From Pseudoselenomonas ruminantium (GTDB lineage Bacteria > Bacillota > Negativicutes > Selenomonadales > Selenomonadaceae), in the NCBI GenBank assembly GCA_002373045.1, contig DFHU01000003.1, positions 1-64,000 on the forward strand: a stretch of DNA of 64,000 nucleotides. Direction: 5' to 3'. Positions 16,646 to 24,907 of the stretch are shown in pieces; the stretch's first letter is position 1, and each line of letters opens with the position of its first letter. Position numbers and translations under genes: made by a program. The notes below the pieces were generated by a model that was not told where the DNA came from, searched no databases, and saw only the letters and a program-made list of their open reading frames with translations.

Positions 16646-16966
16646 TCATTCCGTAAAAAACTCCGATACTGCAAGGGGCGCAGCATCCTTTTCCATATCC
16701 ATTGTATCATAAACCATCTGCGAACGCCGCTTCAGTGTCCAGGGCGAAATCGCGGACAGATAAGTTTTCTTATCGGTGATGATGAGGGACTTTTTCGCCT
16801 CCTCATCCTGACGAATCTCTAACGGCAGAGTGTTCTCTAATCTGCCGGCTGCTTGCTCATGCTTCAGAAATTCGCTGCCTGTTCCCTTTTGAAACAGCGC
16901 ATAATCGTGTATCGCAATTACATCCTTCGTTCGCACGGATATACCATTGCCTAAATGGAGAAACAT
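16646..16966 (-). CDS. remB: RemB-like DUF370 protein
   Basis: Small protein of the RemA/RemB (DUF370) family, recognised from MFLHLGNGISVRTKDVIAIHDY and KKSLIITDKKTYLSAISPWTLKRR. RemA in Bacillus is a DNA-binding activator of matrix genes; the function of RemB is less clear. At 106 residues it is slightly longer than Bacillus RemB (about 80), with the surplus at the C-terminus. Its place between the DciA-like gene and gyrB matches the origin-region synteny of Firmicutes. It abuts its neighbours with 3-17 nt gaps. Confidence 0.85.
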   Translation of the reverse strand: MFLHLGNGISVRTKDVIAIHDYALFQKGTGSEFLKHEQAAGRLENTLPLEIRQDEEAKKSLIITDKKTYLSAISPWTLKRRSQMVYDTMDMEKDAAPLAVSEFFTE

Positions 16967-16969
16967 CAG

Positions 16970-17920
16970 TTACCTCCTCCCCAGCTTGATGACATCATAG
17001 CGCTTGGGTGTTTTATAATCCTTGGGACGATGCATATCAAACCGCAGGGCATACAGCGCGCGGGTGATATTGTCTTCATTCAGCTGTTCCGGCGGCAGAC
17101 AGCGGTAGAGCATGACGAGCGTCTTGGCTTTCATGCTGGTCTTATCGTTTACATCCGTATCGGCTGCCAATTGCTGCACCATAATCGAACGCTGTTCATT
17201 GACGATTTTGGGCGTACATTCCGGCACATACTGCTTGACCTCCGGGTATCTTGCCCAGGGCATATCCCGCAGCACCTGCCGCACAGCGGCCGTTATCTTA
17301 TCCCGCTTTATGCGCCTGCATTCATCGCAGAGGCTTTCTTCCGGTGCCATCAGCCGCCCGCACTGCGGGCATTTTTGATATTGCTTGGAAATTTTCAATT
17401 TCTGCAGCTGCAAATGCTTGCGGTAAAGATTGCTTACAGCCTTGCCGATTTCTGCATCCTCGGCTTCCGCCCCTAAACTTTCTGCCGCCTGCATTTCTGC
17501 AGGGGATAGCGGCATTTTGCACCGTTCCCGCCCCAGATTTTCTTCCACTTCAGCGGGCGCCAAGCGGATTTCCTCAATGCCTTCGCTATCGGATTTTTCC
17601 CAGCGCTTGGTAAAAGCCACTTTCTCAATCATCTTCTGGCATGCATAGTTATTTACGGATTGCACGACCTGTGGCATCATCATTTGCAGTTCATTGCGCA
17701 AAGCAGAATTATCACTGTATATATATAGTGTCTTATTGCGTATACCCTGCGGCGAGGTATTCCGGGCCACAAATTCTCCGACAATCTCCGGCCAGTGCCA
17801 TAGGACCCAGTGCATATAATATTTTTTTTCATAACTGCTGCCCATATGGTGGATTGTCTTGCGGATAATACTATCCGGACGTTCCAATCCCGGACTGCGG
17901 GCCTTCAAATTGCCAGCCAT
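16970..17920 (-). CDS. DciA-like (DUF721) protein with C-terminal zinc ribbon
   Basis: A 316-residue protein whose N-terminal part (about 25-115) fits the DUF721/DciA family: HWVLWHWPEIVGEFVARNTSPQGIRNKTLYIYSDNSALRNEL. DciA proteins are ancestral loaders of the replicative helicase. After a variable middle comes a Cys4 zinc-ribbon-like motif, CPQCGRLMAPEESLCDECRR (about 201-220), and a further basic domain. This makes it about twice the usual length. It sits 3 nt after recF. A role at the nearby oriC is plausible; the metal-binding extension is unusual. Confidence 0.78.
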   Translation of the reverse strand: MAGNLKARSPGLERPDSIIRKTIHHMGSSYEKKYYMHWVLWHWPEIVGEFVARNTSPQGIRNKTLYIYSDNSALRNELQMMMPQVVQSVNNYACQKMIEKVAFTKRWEKSDSEGIEEIRLAPAEVEENLGRERCKMPLSPAEMQAAESLGAEAEDAEIGKAVSNLYRKHLQLQKLKISKQYQKCPQCGRLMAPEESLCDECRRIKRDKITAAVRQVLRDMPWARYPEVKQYVPECTPKIVNEQRSIMVQQLAADTDVNDKTSMKAKTLVMLYRCLPPEQLNEDNITRALYALRFDMHRPKDYKTPKRYDVIKLGRR

Positions 17921-17923
17921 AGC

Positions 17924-19027
17924 TTACCTCGTTATTTTCCCTGCCTCCACCTGATAATAAGTCCCCATACGCTCTGCGGGAAAATACGCGCTGTCGGTAG
18001 CGGTAATCATGGTCTGAATCCGCTCACGACGGATAAAATCCAACAGTTGACTGCGGCGGGACGCATCCAATTCACTCATTACATCATCCAGCAAGAGCAC
18101 CGGATATTCCCCTGTCTCGGAGCGCAGAAACTCCAGCTCAGCCAACTTCAAGGACAATACGCCGGTGCGCTGCTGTCCCTGCGACCCAAAAGAGCGCAGA
18201 TTGATGCCATTGACCGTAAGGATGATATCGTCTAAATGGGGGCCACGCCCCGTAGAACCACGGAGGATATCGATTTCCCGATGACTTGCGAGCTCTTTAT
18301 TATACCATGAAACGAGGTCACTTGTCACGTTATCCCCTGCAGCACCATGAATCTCATAGGCGATGGACAGATTTTCCAGATTGCCGGAAATGCGCCGCTG
18401 CATGAGGTTGGCCAGCATATTGAGCTTTTTGACTGCTTCGAGACGCTTCTGGGTAATCTTCACCGCGCTTTCGACTAACTGAACATCCCAAAGCTCCAGC
18501 ATATCCACACCGGCCTTGCGTTCCCTTATCTTTTTCAAGAGGTTGTTGCGCTGGGTGATGATTTTGCCGTATTTGCTCAATTCATGATAGTACGCAGGAC
18601 TGGCCTGACTTATCTCCCCGTCCAAAAAACGCCGGCGAAGTGCCGGCGCTCCCTTAATGAGAAACAAATCCTCCGGGGAGAAAAGAACGGTATTCAAGCT
18701 TCCCACCAGTTCCTTAGGGCGAATAGGATGCTCATTGAGGAAAATTTTACGCCGCTTATCCCGGCTGAACTGAAAATCCAAGCTATTTTCTACGCCTAAA
18801 CGCGTAAAGCGAAGCTGTACAAAAGCCTGTGGACAATCCCAACGGATGAGGTCTGTATCCGTATGCGTGCGGTGCGAACGCCCTAGTGAAGCATAGTAAA
18901 CAGCCTCCACGATATTGGTCTTTCCCTGAGCATTGGCGCCCAGAAAAATATTGATATTCGGATCAAATGTTAACTTTAGCTCACTATAGTTGCGGTAATC
19001 TTTCAGCCTTAATGAATAAATATGCAT
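17924..19027 (-). CDS. recF: Recombination mediator RecF
   Basis: SMC-like ATPase that loads RecA at gaps with RecO and RecR. The 367 residues show MHIYSLRLKDYRNYSEL at the start, the P-loop LGANAQGKTNIVEAVYYAS, the signature SFGSQGQQRTGVLSLKLAE and the Walker B VLLLDDVMSELDASRR. Length is normal. It lies in the standard dnaN-(S4)-recF order, about 20 nt after the S4 gene, and is followed 3 nt later by the DciA-like gene. Confidence 0.97.
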   Translation of the reverse strand: MHIYSLRLKDYRNYSELKLTFDPNINIFLGANAQGKTNIVEAVYYASLGRSHRTHTDTDLIRWDCPQAFVQLRFTRLGVENSLDFQFSRDKRRKIFLNEHPIRPKELVGSLNTVLFSPEDLFLIKGAPALRRRFLDGEISQASPAYYHELSKYGKIITQRNNLLKKIRERKAGVDMLELWDVQLVESAVKITQKRLEAVKKLNMLANLMQRRISGNLENLSIAYEIHGAAGDNVTSDLVSWYNKELASHREIDILRGSTGRGPHLDDIILTVNGINLRSFGSQGQQRTGVLSLKLAELEFLRSETGEYPVLLLDDVMSELDASRRSQLLDFIRRERIQTMITATDSAYFPAERMGTYYQVEAGKITR

Positions 19028-19048
19028 AAATATACCATTCTATGTCCA

Positions 19049-19273
19049 TTACTGACGGACACGAACCCGCCAAGCCCCAAGATCCGTGATTTCCACCACA
19101 TCACCATCATGCAGTTTACGGCGGCGTGCCGATTCCTTTTCTCCATTGCGATAGATAAGACCTTCTGCCAACAAAGCTTTGACTTCCCCGCCAGAGGGCA
19201 GAACGCCTGCCCATTTCAGAAACTGGTCTAACTGGATTTCTTCTGTTTCAATCTCAATATCTTCAGGTTTCAT
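19049..19273 (-). CDS. S4-domain RNA-binding protein (YaaA type)
   Basis: 74-residue protein made of a single S4 RNA-binding domain: LDQFLKWAGVLPSGGEVKALLAEGLIYRNGEKESARRRKLHDGDVVEI. It corresponds to the small gene conserved between dnaN and recF in Firmicutes (yaaA/rlbA in Bacillus). ATG 19273 is preceded by AAGGAGG. It is co-transcribed with dnaN (21-nt gap). Its function is uncertain; ribosome-related RNA binding is the usual suggestion. Confidence 0.9.
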   Translation of the reverse strand: MKPEDIEIETEEIQLDQFLKWAGVLPSGGEVKALLAEGLIYRNGEKESARRRKLHDGDVVEITDLGAWRVRVRQ

Positions 19274-19293
19274 GTGGATAACCTCCTTGAAGC

Positions 19294-20406
19294 TTAATGT
19301 GCAGTGCGTACCGGCGTAACGACATAGATAAAGGCATCGTCTTTTTCTTCTTTAACGGTCATGGGGGAGAGGGGCTTCGTCAGGCGCAATTCACAGTTTT
19401 TGCTGTCGATAATCTTCATCACATCGGTGAGATACTGGGCATTGAACGCAATCGTCACTTCCGGCCCTTCAATGGAGGCCGGGATGGTTTCTTCAGCATT
19501 ACCGATATCCGGATTGTTGGAAGTAATATGCAGTTGACCGTTGGCAAATTCCATCTTGATTACGTTGTAATCGCCAGCTCTGGAAATCAGCGATACACGG
19601 TCAACGGCAGCATTGAATTCAGCAGAATCCAAAACAACTAAGGTATCGTGATTGGGCGGAATAACGTAGTTGTAATCGGGATAAGCACCTTCAATCAGAC
19701 GAGAAGTCATATAGATATTGTCAAAGGCGAAGCTAATCTGATTGAAATTGCAGCTAACCTGTACATCGGTGGGGATATCCGAGGTCATATTGTGGAGAAG
19801 TTCCTGCAGAATATTGGCCGGGATGATGACCTTGATATTGCCCAGCGGTTCGGCAAACTGTTCATATTTCACAGCTAGTCTGTGCATATTGGTTGCCGCC
19901 ATGGTTACTTTGTTTTCGGCAACTTCCAGATAACAGCCAGTAAATACTGGACGGGATTCATCCTTCGAGCAGGCAAATACTGTTTTCTTAATCAAAGAAC
20001 GCAGAATGTTGTCTTTGATGGAGAATTGTACATTGGATTCAATCTCTTTGACCGTCGGAAATTCTGCAGCGTTCATACTGAGCAGAGTGAAGCTTGCCTG
20101 ATTGGATGTTATATTGATGATTTTTTCAGTGCGATTATAAGCGATGGTCAGACTATCCCCAGGAAGCTTGCGGATAACTTCCAGAAAATATCGTCCACTG
20201 ACAGCAAGTTGTCCCGGTTCTTCAATTTCTATAGGAATACGGCAGACCAGACCGATTTCATTGTTGGTGGCATGAAGTTCCAGGATATTATTTTCTGCTC
20301 TTAGAAAAATTCCAGCCAATATGGGGGTCTGAGGCTTGGAGGCTATTGCTTTGGAGACAATGGAAAGTGCGCTGGACAGTTCAGATTTAACACAGGTTAT
20401 TTTCAT
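19294..20406 (-). CDS. dnaN: DNA polymerase III beta sliding clamp
   Basis: Ring-shaped processivity clamp, 370 residues with three clamp folds. MKITCVKSELSSALSIVSKAI begins domain 1, and the C-terminus ends in MTVKEEKDDAFIYVVTPVRTAH, matching the clamp tail. ATG 20406 follows GAAAGGACC. It is separated from dnaA by about 290 bases that hold the oriC unwinding module, as in Bacillus. Confidence 0.97.
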   Translation of the reverse strand: MKITCVKSELSSALSIVSKAIASKPQTPILAGIFLRAENNILELHATNNEIGLVCRIPIEIEEPGQLAVSGRYFLEVIRKLPGDSLTIAYNRTEKIINITSNQASFTLLSMNAAEFPTVKEIESNVQFSIKDNILRSLIKKTVFACSKDESRPVFTGCYLEVAENKVTMAATNMHRLAVKYEQFAEPLGNIKVIIPANILQELLHNMTSDIPTDVQVSCNFNQISFAFDNIYMTSRLIEGAYPDYNYVIPPNHDTLVVLDSAEFNAAVDRVSLISRAGDYNVIKMEFANGQLHITSNNPDIGNAEETIPASIEGPEVTIAFNAQYLTDVMKIIDSKNCELRLTKPLSPMTVKEEKDDAFIYVVTPVRTAH

Positions 20407-20437
20407 GGGGCGAGGTCCTTTCTTTTTTTTAATATTA

Positions 20438-20500
20438 CTCTATAAGATTTATAAATAAATAGCCGTAGTAGTAGTAGGGCCTGTGGAAATGTGGAAAAGG
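20438..20500 (+). other. oriC basal unwinding module (DnaA boxes, GC cluster, TAG trios)
   Basis: Two head-to-tail boxes, TGTGGAAAT (20482-20490) and TGTGGAAAA (20490-20498), lie next to a GGGCC cluster (20477-20481). Then come four TAG triplets (20466-20477) and AT-rich DNA (about 20430-20462). Read 3'->5', the trios are GAT repeats in the order described for the bacterial DnaA-trio system, so the duplex is predicted to open just next to dnaN. Confidence 0.75.
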
Positions 20501-20564
20501 AGGATGACGGCAGAGATTATCGACAAGTCGCCTGTTAATAATGTGTTGAAAATATATGGGAGGG

Positions 20565-20657
20565 TTATCCACATTATCCACGGATTTATACAGGGGGTAA
20601 CTTTATCCACAAATTGCCAACAGGAATTCAAGATGTATTTCCACAAACTTATCCACG
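20565..20657 (+). other. oriC DnaA-box cluster, dnaA-dnaN intergenic
   Basis: TTATCCACA at 20565-20573 and 20603-20611, plus one-mismatch boxes TTATCCACG at 20575-20583 and 20649-20657. These probably help DnaA reach the unwinding module at 20466-20498. Confidence 0.85.
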
Positions 20658-20686
20658 CCCTCATTGTGTAAAACGAGGGCGTGGAT
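20651..20686. terminator. Perfect 12-bp palindrome after the dnaA stop
   Basis: ATCCACGCCCTC (20651-20662) pairs exactly with GAGGGCGTGGAT (20675-20686). It starts about 10 nt beyond the dnaA stop codon, so it probably ends or stabilises the dnaA message. There is no T-run on the minus strand. One arm includes part of a DnaA box. Confidence 0.55.
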
Positions 20687-20695
20687 TAAACAAGG

Positions 20696-22111
20696 TCAGA
20701 CCTTCTGTATACGGTCAATCAGTTCGTTCAAGATGCCGCCAAGGCGATTGTCGGTTTCCTTGTCCTGACTGATTTTGTCATAGGCATGGATAACGGTGGT
20801 GTGGTCCCGCCCGCCAAAGAACTGGCCAATCTGGGGCAGAGAGGTTTCCGTCATTTCCCGGCAGAGATACATGGCAATCTGGCGGGGATACGCAATCGTT
20901 CTGGTGCGCTTCTTCGATTGAAGGTCTTCAATTTTGATTTTGAAATAGGAGGCGACGATTTCCTGAATCACATCCATCGTAACTTCCTTGGCCTTGCCAT
21001 TGGGGAAGATATCCTTCAAGGCTTCGGCCACGAGGTCGGTATTTACCGGTCGTTTGGTCAGGGACGCAAAGGCCACAACGCGGGTCAGGGCGCCTTCTAA
21101 CTCACGGATATTGCTGTCGATACGGCTGGCAATGTAGACCATCACATCATCGGGCACGCTGAAATGGTCGCTCTGGGCCTTGTTCTTCAAGATGGCGATG
21201 CGCGTTTCCAAATCCGGTGCCTGAATGTCGGTGGTCAGACCCCATTCAAAACGGGAACGCAGGCGTTCTTCGAGGCGTTCTACTTCGCGGGGCGGTCTAT
21301 CGGATGACAGAATAACCTGCTTCTGGGCATCGTAAAGCGTATTGAAGGTATGGAAGAATTCTTCCTGCGTACTGGTCTTGCCGGAAATAAACTGAATATC
21401 GTCAATCAGCAGGACATCAATGTTGCGGTACTTCTGACGGAACTTGTCCGAGGTACCCTGCTGGATGGCCTGAATGATTTCATTGGTAAACTGTTCGCTC
21501 GATACATAGAGCACCCGCATTTCCGGATGATTCTTGAGTACACGGTTGCCGATGGCATGCATGAGATGGGTTTTGCCCAGGCCAACGCCGCCATACATAA
21601 AGAAGGGATTGTAGGTTTTGCCGGGTTTATCGGCTACGGCCATAGCTGCTGCATGGGCAAAGTTGTTGGACTTGCCGGTAACGAAGGTGTCGAAGGTATA
21701 TTTGGGATTTAAGGAAGAATTGTCGCCGGGCGCTACAAAGTGTGTTTCCGGGGCAGCAGGCTCCTCCGCAGCTTTTCCCTCGGGAAAGAGGGTTCCCTGA
21801 TTGGGATTTTCTTTTTTGGCTGGCCGGCGTACGGGTTCATTCTCGGCCGCGGCCGCGGTGTTTTCCTGTACCGTCAGCAGGACGGTGATGGGCGCACCTA
21901 ATACGGCGCGGGCGGCATCCTCGATAAAGGTCTGATAGTGTCCGGCAATCCATTCCTTGGCCATTTCGGTCTGGGTGCCGAGTTCCAAAGTATCATTTGA
22001 TAGGGAGAGCGGCTCAACGGGATTTAGCCAGTTAAATGCTGTGGGGGCCAGTTGTTCTTTCATCTTGTCGAGAATCTGCGCCCAGACAGCCTGCAGCTGT
22101 GTTTGCTCCAT
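20696..22111 (-). CDS. dnaA: Chromosomal replication initiator DnaA
   Basis: AAA+ initiator that opens oriC. The 471-residue protein has domain I (about 1-85), a low-complexity Ala/Glu/Pro-rich domain II (about 90-135), and AAA+ domain III with GGVGLGKTHLMHAIGN and LLIDDIQFISGK. Domain IV carries the DnaA signature region SLPQIGQFFGGRDHTTVIHAY. ATG 22111 follows AGAAAGGAAC. Boxes on both sides of the gene imply autoregulation and a bipartite origin. Confidence 0.98.
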   Translation of the reverse strand: MEQTQLQAVWAQILDKMKEQLAPTAFNWLNPVEPLSLSNDTLELGTQTEMAKEWIAGHYQTFIEDAARAVLGAPITVLLTVQENTAAAAENEPVRRPAKKENPNQGTLFPEGKAAEEPAAPETHFVAPGDNSSLNPKYTFDTFVTGKSNNFAHAAAMAVADKPGKTYNPFFMYGGVGLGKTHLMHAIGNRVLKNHPEMRVLYVSSEQFTNEIIQAIQQGTSDKFRQKYRNIDVLLIDDIQFISGKTSTQEEFFHTFNTLYDAQKQVILSSDRPPREVERLEERLRSRFEWGLTTDIQAPDLETRIAILKNKAQSDHFSVPDDVMVYIASRIDSNIRELEGALTRVVAFASLTKRPVNTDLVAEALKDIFPNGKAKEVTMDVIQEIVASYFKIKIEDLQSKKRTRTIAYPRQIAMYLCREMTETSLPQIGQFFGGRDHTTVIHAYDKISQDKETDNRLGGILNELIDRIQKV

Positions 22112-22151
22112 TTAGAAAGTTCCTTTCTGCATATAAAGTATGATTGGATTT

Positions 22152-22382
22152 TTTTCCACAGGTGTATAACTTTATCCACATGATTATCCACAGCTGTGGA
22201 TAAGTAAGGCTTCCACGAGGGGTGAGGCGGGAAAATGGGATAAAAATGCGGGAGTCAAATCCTCCCGAAAATCAAGGCCTGTGAAGTTTTCCGCAAAATT
22301 ATCAACAATATCTTACCAAAATCACCGTAAGTTATCAACAGTTTTTCTGTGGATAGGACGATATTGGTGAAAATTATCCACA
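22152..22382. other. oriC DnaA-box cluster upstream of dnaA
   Basis: Eight DnaA-box-like sites. Exact: TTATCCACA at 22172, 22184 and 22374, and TGTGGATAA at 22195. Variants: TTTTCCACA at 22152, TTATCAACA at 22299 and 22332, and TGTGGATAG at 22348. The pair 22184-22203 forms an inverted repeat around AGC. This is the second lobe of a bipartite origin and probably the dnaA autoregulatory region. Confidence 0.88.
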
Positions 22383-22412
22383 GAAAACAAGGAAAAAAGC
22401 GTGGATATTATA

Positions 22413-22441
22413 TTGACACTGCCCATGCCTTAGGCTATAAT
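22413..22441 (+). promoter_or_regulatory. Consensus promoter of rpmH-rnpA
   Basis: TTGACA (22413-22418), exactly 17 bases, then TATAAT (22436-22441). The leader has two small hairpins: GGCGA/TCGCC with loop CCT, and TTCTGA/TCAGAA. Confidence 0.92.
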
Positions 22442-22537
22442 TTACAGTGATTCTTAGTGCGAGGGCGACCTTCGCCTAAGGGATGAATACGAATTTCTGA
22501 AATCAGAATAATATCCGTTTAAGGAGGTGTATACCGA

Positions 22538-22672
22538 ATGAAGATGACTTTTCAGCCGAACAACCACTGGAGAAAGAAGACCCATGGCTTCCGTGAGCGC
22601 ATGAAGACAAAAGGCGGCCGTCTCGTTTTGAAGAGAAGACGCCAGCGCGGCAGAAAGAAGCTTTCGGCATAA
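22538..22672 (+). CDS. rpmH: Ribosomal protein L34
   Basis: 44-residue, strongly basic large-subunit protein. It reads MKMTFQPNNHWRKKTHGFRE and ends in RRRQRGRKKLSA, the universal L34 pattern. The start is preceded by AAGGAGGTG at ideal spacing. It has its own strong promoter and a terminator after the stop, and lies divergent from dnaA across the origin as in most bacteria. Confidence 0.97.
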   Translation: MKMTFQPNNHWRKKTHGFRERMKTKGGRLVLKRRRQRGRKKLSA

Positions 22673-22682
22673 ATTTTAAAGC

Positions 22683-22709
22683 AAGGTCACTTCCAAGTGA
22701 CCTTTTTCT
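22683..22709 (+). terminator. Terminator after rpmH
   Basis: AGGTCACTT (22684-22692), two bases, AAGTGACCT (22695-22703), then a T-rich run. Partial read-through probably feeds rnpA. Confidence 0.85.
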
Positions 22710-22760
22710 TTGATTAATTAATAACATTTAGTTTTCAGATAGATTTTGGTGAATTTAGGT

Positions 22761-23105
22761 ATGTTTGAATTACCGAGACGGCGGATGCTCAAGCGCCGTA
22801 ACGACTTTCAGCGGGTTTACCGCCAGGGAAAGTCACTAGCTAACCGCTATTTTGTCCTCTATGTCTTTGAGTCGGAGGCCTTAGCGGGAAAAGTCGGTTT
22901 TGCAGCCGGAAAAAAACTGGGGTGTGCGGTAAAGCGCAACCGGGTAAAACGGCTTTTACGGGAGACTTACCGCCTGCACAGCAATGAATTGCGTCCGGGG
23001 ATTGCCCTGCTTTTGGTTGGCAGACAGGCAATGCTCGATGTCAAGTGCCCGGTAGTGGAAAAATCCTTCCTGAAGTTGGGACAAAAGGCAGGCATTTTCA
23101 AGTGA
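22761..23105 (+). CDS. rnpA: Ribonuclease P protein component
   Basis: Protein cofactor of RNase P, which trims tRNA 5' leaders. The 114-residue product carries MLKRRNDFQRVYRQGKS near the start and the family signature KKLGCAVKRNRVKRLLRE, followed by a typical C-terminal helix. I take ATG 22761 (MFELPRRR) as the start; a TTG at 22746 would add five residues. It overlaps yidD by 4 nt. Confidence 0.95.
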   Translation: MFELPRRRMLKRRNDFQRVYRQGKSLANRYFVLYVFESEALAGKVGFAAGKKLGCAVKRNRVKRLLRETYRLHSNELRPGIALLLVGRQAMLDVKCPVVEKSFLKLGQKAGIFK

Positions 23106-23311
23106 AAAAATTTTTGCTGGGGCTGGTTTGGCTCTATCAGCACTTTATTTCCCCGTTGAAACCGCCGACTTGCCGTTATATTCCGACCTGTTCGGAGTAT
23201 GCGCGCATTGCGATTGAGAAATATGGGGCACGCCGTGGCGGCTGGCTGGCGATAAAGCGCATCCTGCGCTGCCATCCCTTCCATAAGGGCGGTTACGACC
23301 CAGTTCCATAA
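23102..23311 (+). CDS. yidD: Membrane insertion factor YidD
   Basis: 69-residue protein associated with YidC-dependent membrane insertion. It starts with GTG at 23102 inside the rnpA stop region (coupled overlap), giving MKKFLLGLVWLYQHFISP. It contains the invariant CRYIPTCSEYA and CHPFHKGGYDPVP motifs. Order rnpA-yidD-yidC is conserved widely. Confidence 0.95.
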   Translation: MKKFLLGLVWLYQHFISPLKPPTCRYIPTCSEYARIAIEKYGARRGGWLAIKRILRCHPFHKGGYDPVP

Positions 23312-23344
23312 GGTTTATAGGTATTTAGATTAGGACGTGATGGT

Positions 23345-24022
23345 TTGGAATTTTTTAGCACGATTTTTTCTCCGATTGAAAGTCTCCTGCGCTTCGTGCT
23401 GGAGACGCTCTTTGCTATTACCAGTGCGGCAGGTTTTGCCAGCTATGGTTGGGCAATCATTCTGCTGACGATTATCGTCAAGATGGCGCTTTATCCGCTG
23501 ACGGTGAAGCAGGTCAAGTCCATGAAGGCCATGCAGGAACTGTCGCCGAAGATGAAGAAGATTCAGGAAAAATACAAGGATAACCCGCAGATGATGCAGC
23601 AGAAAATCGGCGCCCTCTACAAGGATGCCGGCGTTAATCCGTTGGCTGGCTGTCTGCCGCTGCTCATTCAGATGCCGATTCTCATGGGCATGTATTATTC
23701 CCTGTACAATTTCAGCTATCCGACGCCGGAGTCCGCTTATTTCCTCTGGATGACCAGTATGTCTGACCCGGACCCGCTCTATATTCTGCCCGTGCTGTCG
23801 GCTCTGACAACCTTCCTCCAGCAGAAGATGACGACGACGGATTCCAACAATCCACAGATGAAGATGATGATGTTCATTATGCCGCTGTTTATCGGCTGGA
23901 TCAGCATCAATTTCCCCTCTGGTCTGGTACTTTACTGGGTAACGATGAACGTTGTGCAGATTGTCCAGCAGTGGTGGATGTATCGCGGTGACAACACCGC
24001 ACCGAAAAAGGAGGCTGCCTGA
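23345..24022 (+). CDS. yidC: Membrane protein insertase YidC (Oxa1 family)
   Basis: Inner-membrane insertase of 225 residues with the Oxa1 core of five helices. YGWAIILLTIIVKMALYPLTVKQ opens the core, QMPILMGMYYSLYNF is the conserved mid-helix, and YWVTMNVVQIVQQWWMY is the last helix. No large periplasmic domain, no signal peptide and no lipobox are visible. The only in-frame start is TTG 23345. Its stop overlaps the jag start by 1 nt. Confidence 0.95.
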   Translation: MEFFSTIFSPIESLLRFVLETLFAITSAAGFASYGWAIILLTIIVKMALYPLTVKQVKSMKAMQELSPKMKKIQEKYKDNPQMMQQKIGALYKDAGVNPLAGCLPLLIQMPILMGMYYSLYNFSYPTPESAYFLWMTSMSDPDPLYILPVLSALTTFLQQKMTTTDSNNPQMKMMMFIMPLFIGWISINFPSGLVLYWVTMNVVQIVQQWWMYRGDNTAPKKEAA

Positions 24023-24825
24023 TGGCAAGCGTAGTTGAGGCAACGGGGAAAAGCGTTGCAGACGCACTGTCTTCCGCGCTCCGTCAGCTGGGCTGCACGG
24101 AAGATGAAGTGGACTATGAAGTTCTGGAAGCACCTTCCAAGGGCTTTTTGGGCTTGTTTGGTGTAAAACCGGCCAAAATCAAGGTGACGAAGAAGGAAAC
24201 GGCTGTACAGACGGCTGCTCCTGTTGAGCAGGAACCTGCAGCTGTAGAGCCGGTTGGCGTGGAAGCTGAGACCGTTGAGGTGGAAACTTCTGCTAAAGAA
24301 AAGGCGGCTGGTGTTTCCGCTGCGGAACAGCTGGCGCGGGCCGAGAACTTCCTGCGGGAAGTTTTTGCTGCCATGAATCTCGAAGTGAACTGGCAGCAGA
24401 GCGACAGCGAAGAAGGCGTTGTCTTTAACCTTGAAGGGGAAAACTTAGGCATCCTGATTGGCAAACATGGCCAGACGTTGGATTCTCTGCAGTATTTGAC
24501 CAATCTTGCCGCTAATCGCGGTGTGGCCGAAGACCGCGTCCGCGTGATTATCGACATTGAGGGCTATCGCGCCCGCCGTGAGGAAACCTTGATGCGTCTG
24601 GCTGGTCATCTGGCCGAAAAGGCTTGCCGTATCGGCGAGGAAGTTCATCTTGAACCCATGAACCGCCATGAGCGTAAAATCATTCACATGGCTCTGCAGG
24701 ACAACCGCCGTGTGTCAACTTACAGTGCCGGGGAGGAACCACGCCGCTATGTGGTGATTGTTCCCCGCCGCCGTCGTTCCCGCCGCCGCGATTATGAAGC
24801 GCAGGAACGTTACAACGAAGATTAA
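24022..24825 (+). CDS. jag: RNA-binding protein Jag/KhpB (Jag-N, KH, R3H)
   Basis: 267-residue RNA-binding protein. The Jag-N domain spans about 1-52 (VVEATGKSVADALSSALRQLG). An Ala/Glu/Val-rich linker follows (about 55-100), then a KH domain with LIGKHGQTLDSLQYL, then R3H near the C-terminus with RHERKIIHMALQDN. The tail is very Arg-rich. KhpB partners KhpA and affects cell division and elongation in Firmicutes. It is coupled to yidC (ATGA-type junction), the usual context. Confidence 0.95.
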   Translation: MASVVEATGKSVADALSSALRQLGCTEDEVDYEVLEAPSKGFLGLFGVKPAKIKVTKKETAVQTAAPVEQEPAAVEPVGVEAETVEVETSAKEKAAGVSAAEQLARAENFLREVFAAMNLEVNWQQSDSEEGVVFNLEGENLGILIGKHGQTLDSLQYLTNLAANRGVAEDRVRVIIDIEGYRARREETLMRLAGHLAEKACRIGEEVHLEPMNRHERKIIHMALQDNRRVSTYSAGEEPRRYVVIVPRRRRSRRRDYEAQERYNED

Positions 24826-24851
24826 TAAGCAATTTTGCTAAGAGAGCTGTG

Positions 24852-24884
24852 AAAGGGCTGTCTCATTATTGAGGCTGCCCTTTT
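24852..24884 (+). terminator. Terminator after jag
   Basis: AAAGGGC and GCCCTTTT enclose a loop with a weaker inner stem, in the gap between jag and mnmE. Confidence 0.6.
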
Positions 24885-24907
24885 ACTATTATCGAGTAGG
24901 TGAGATT

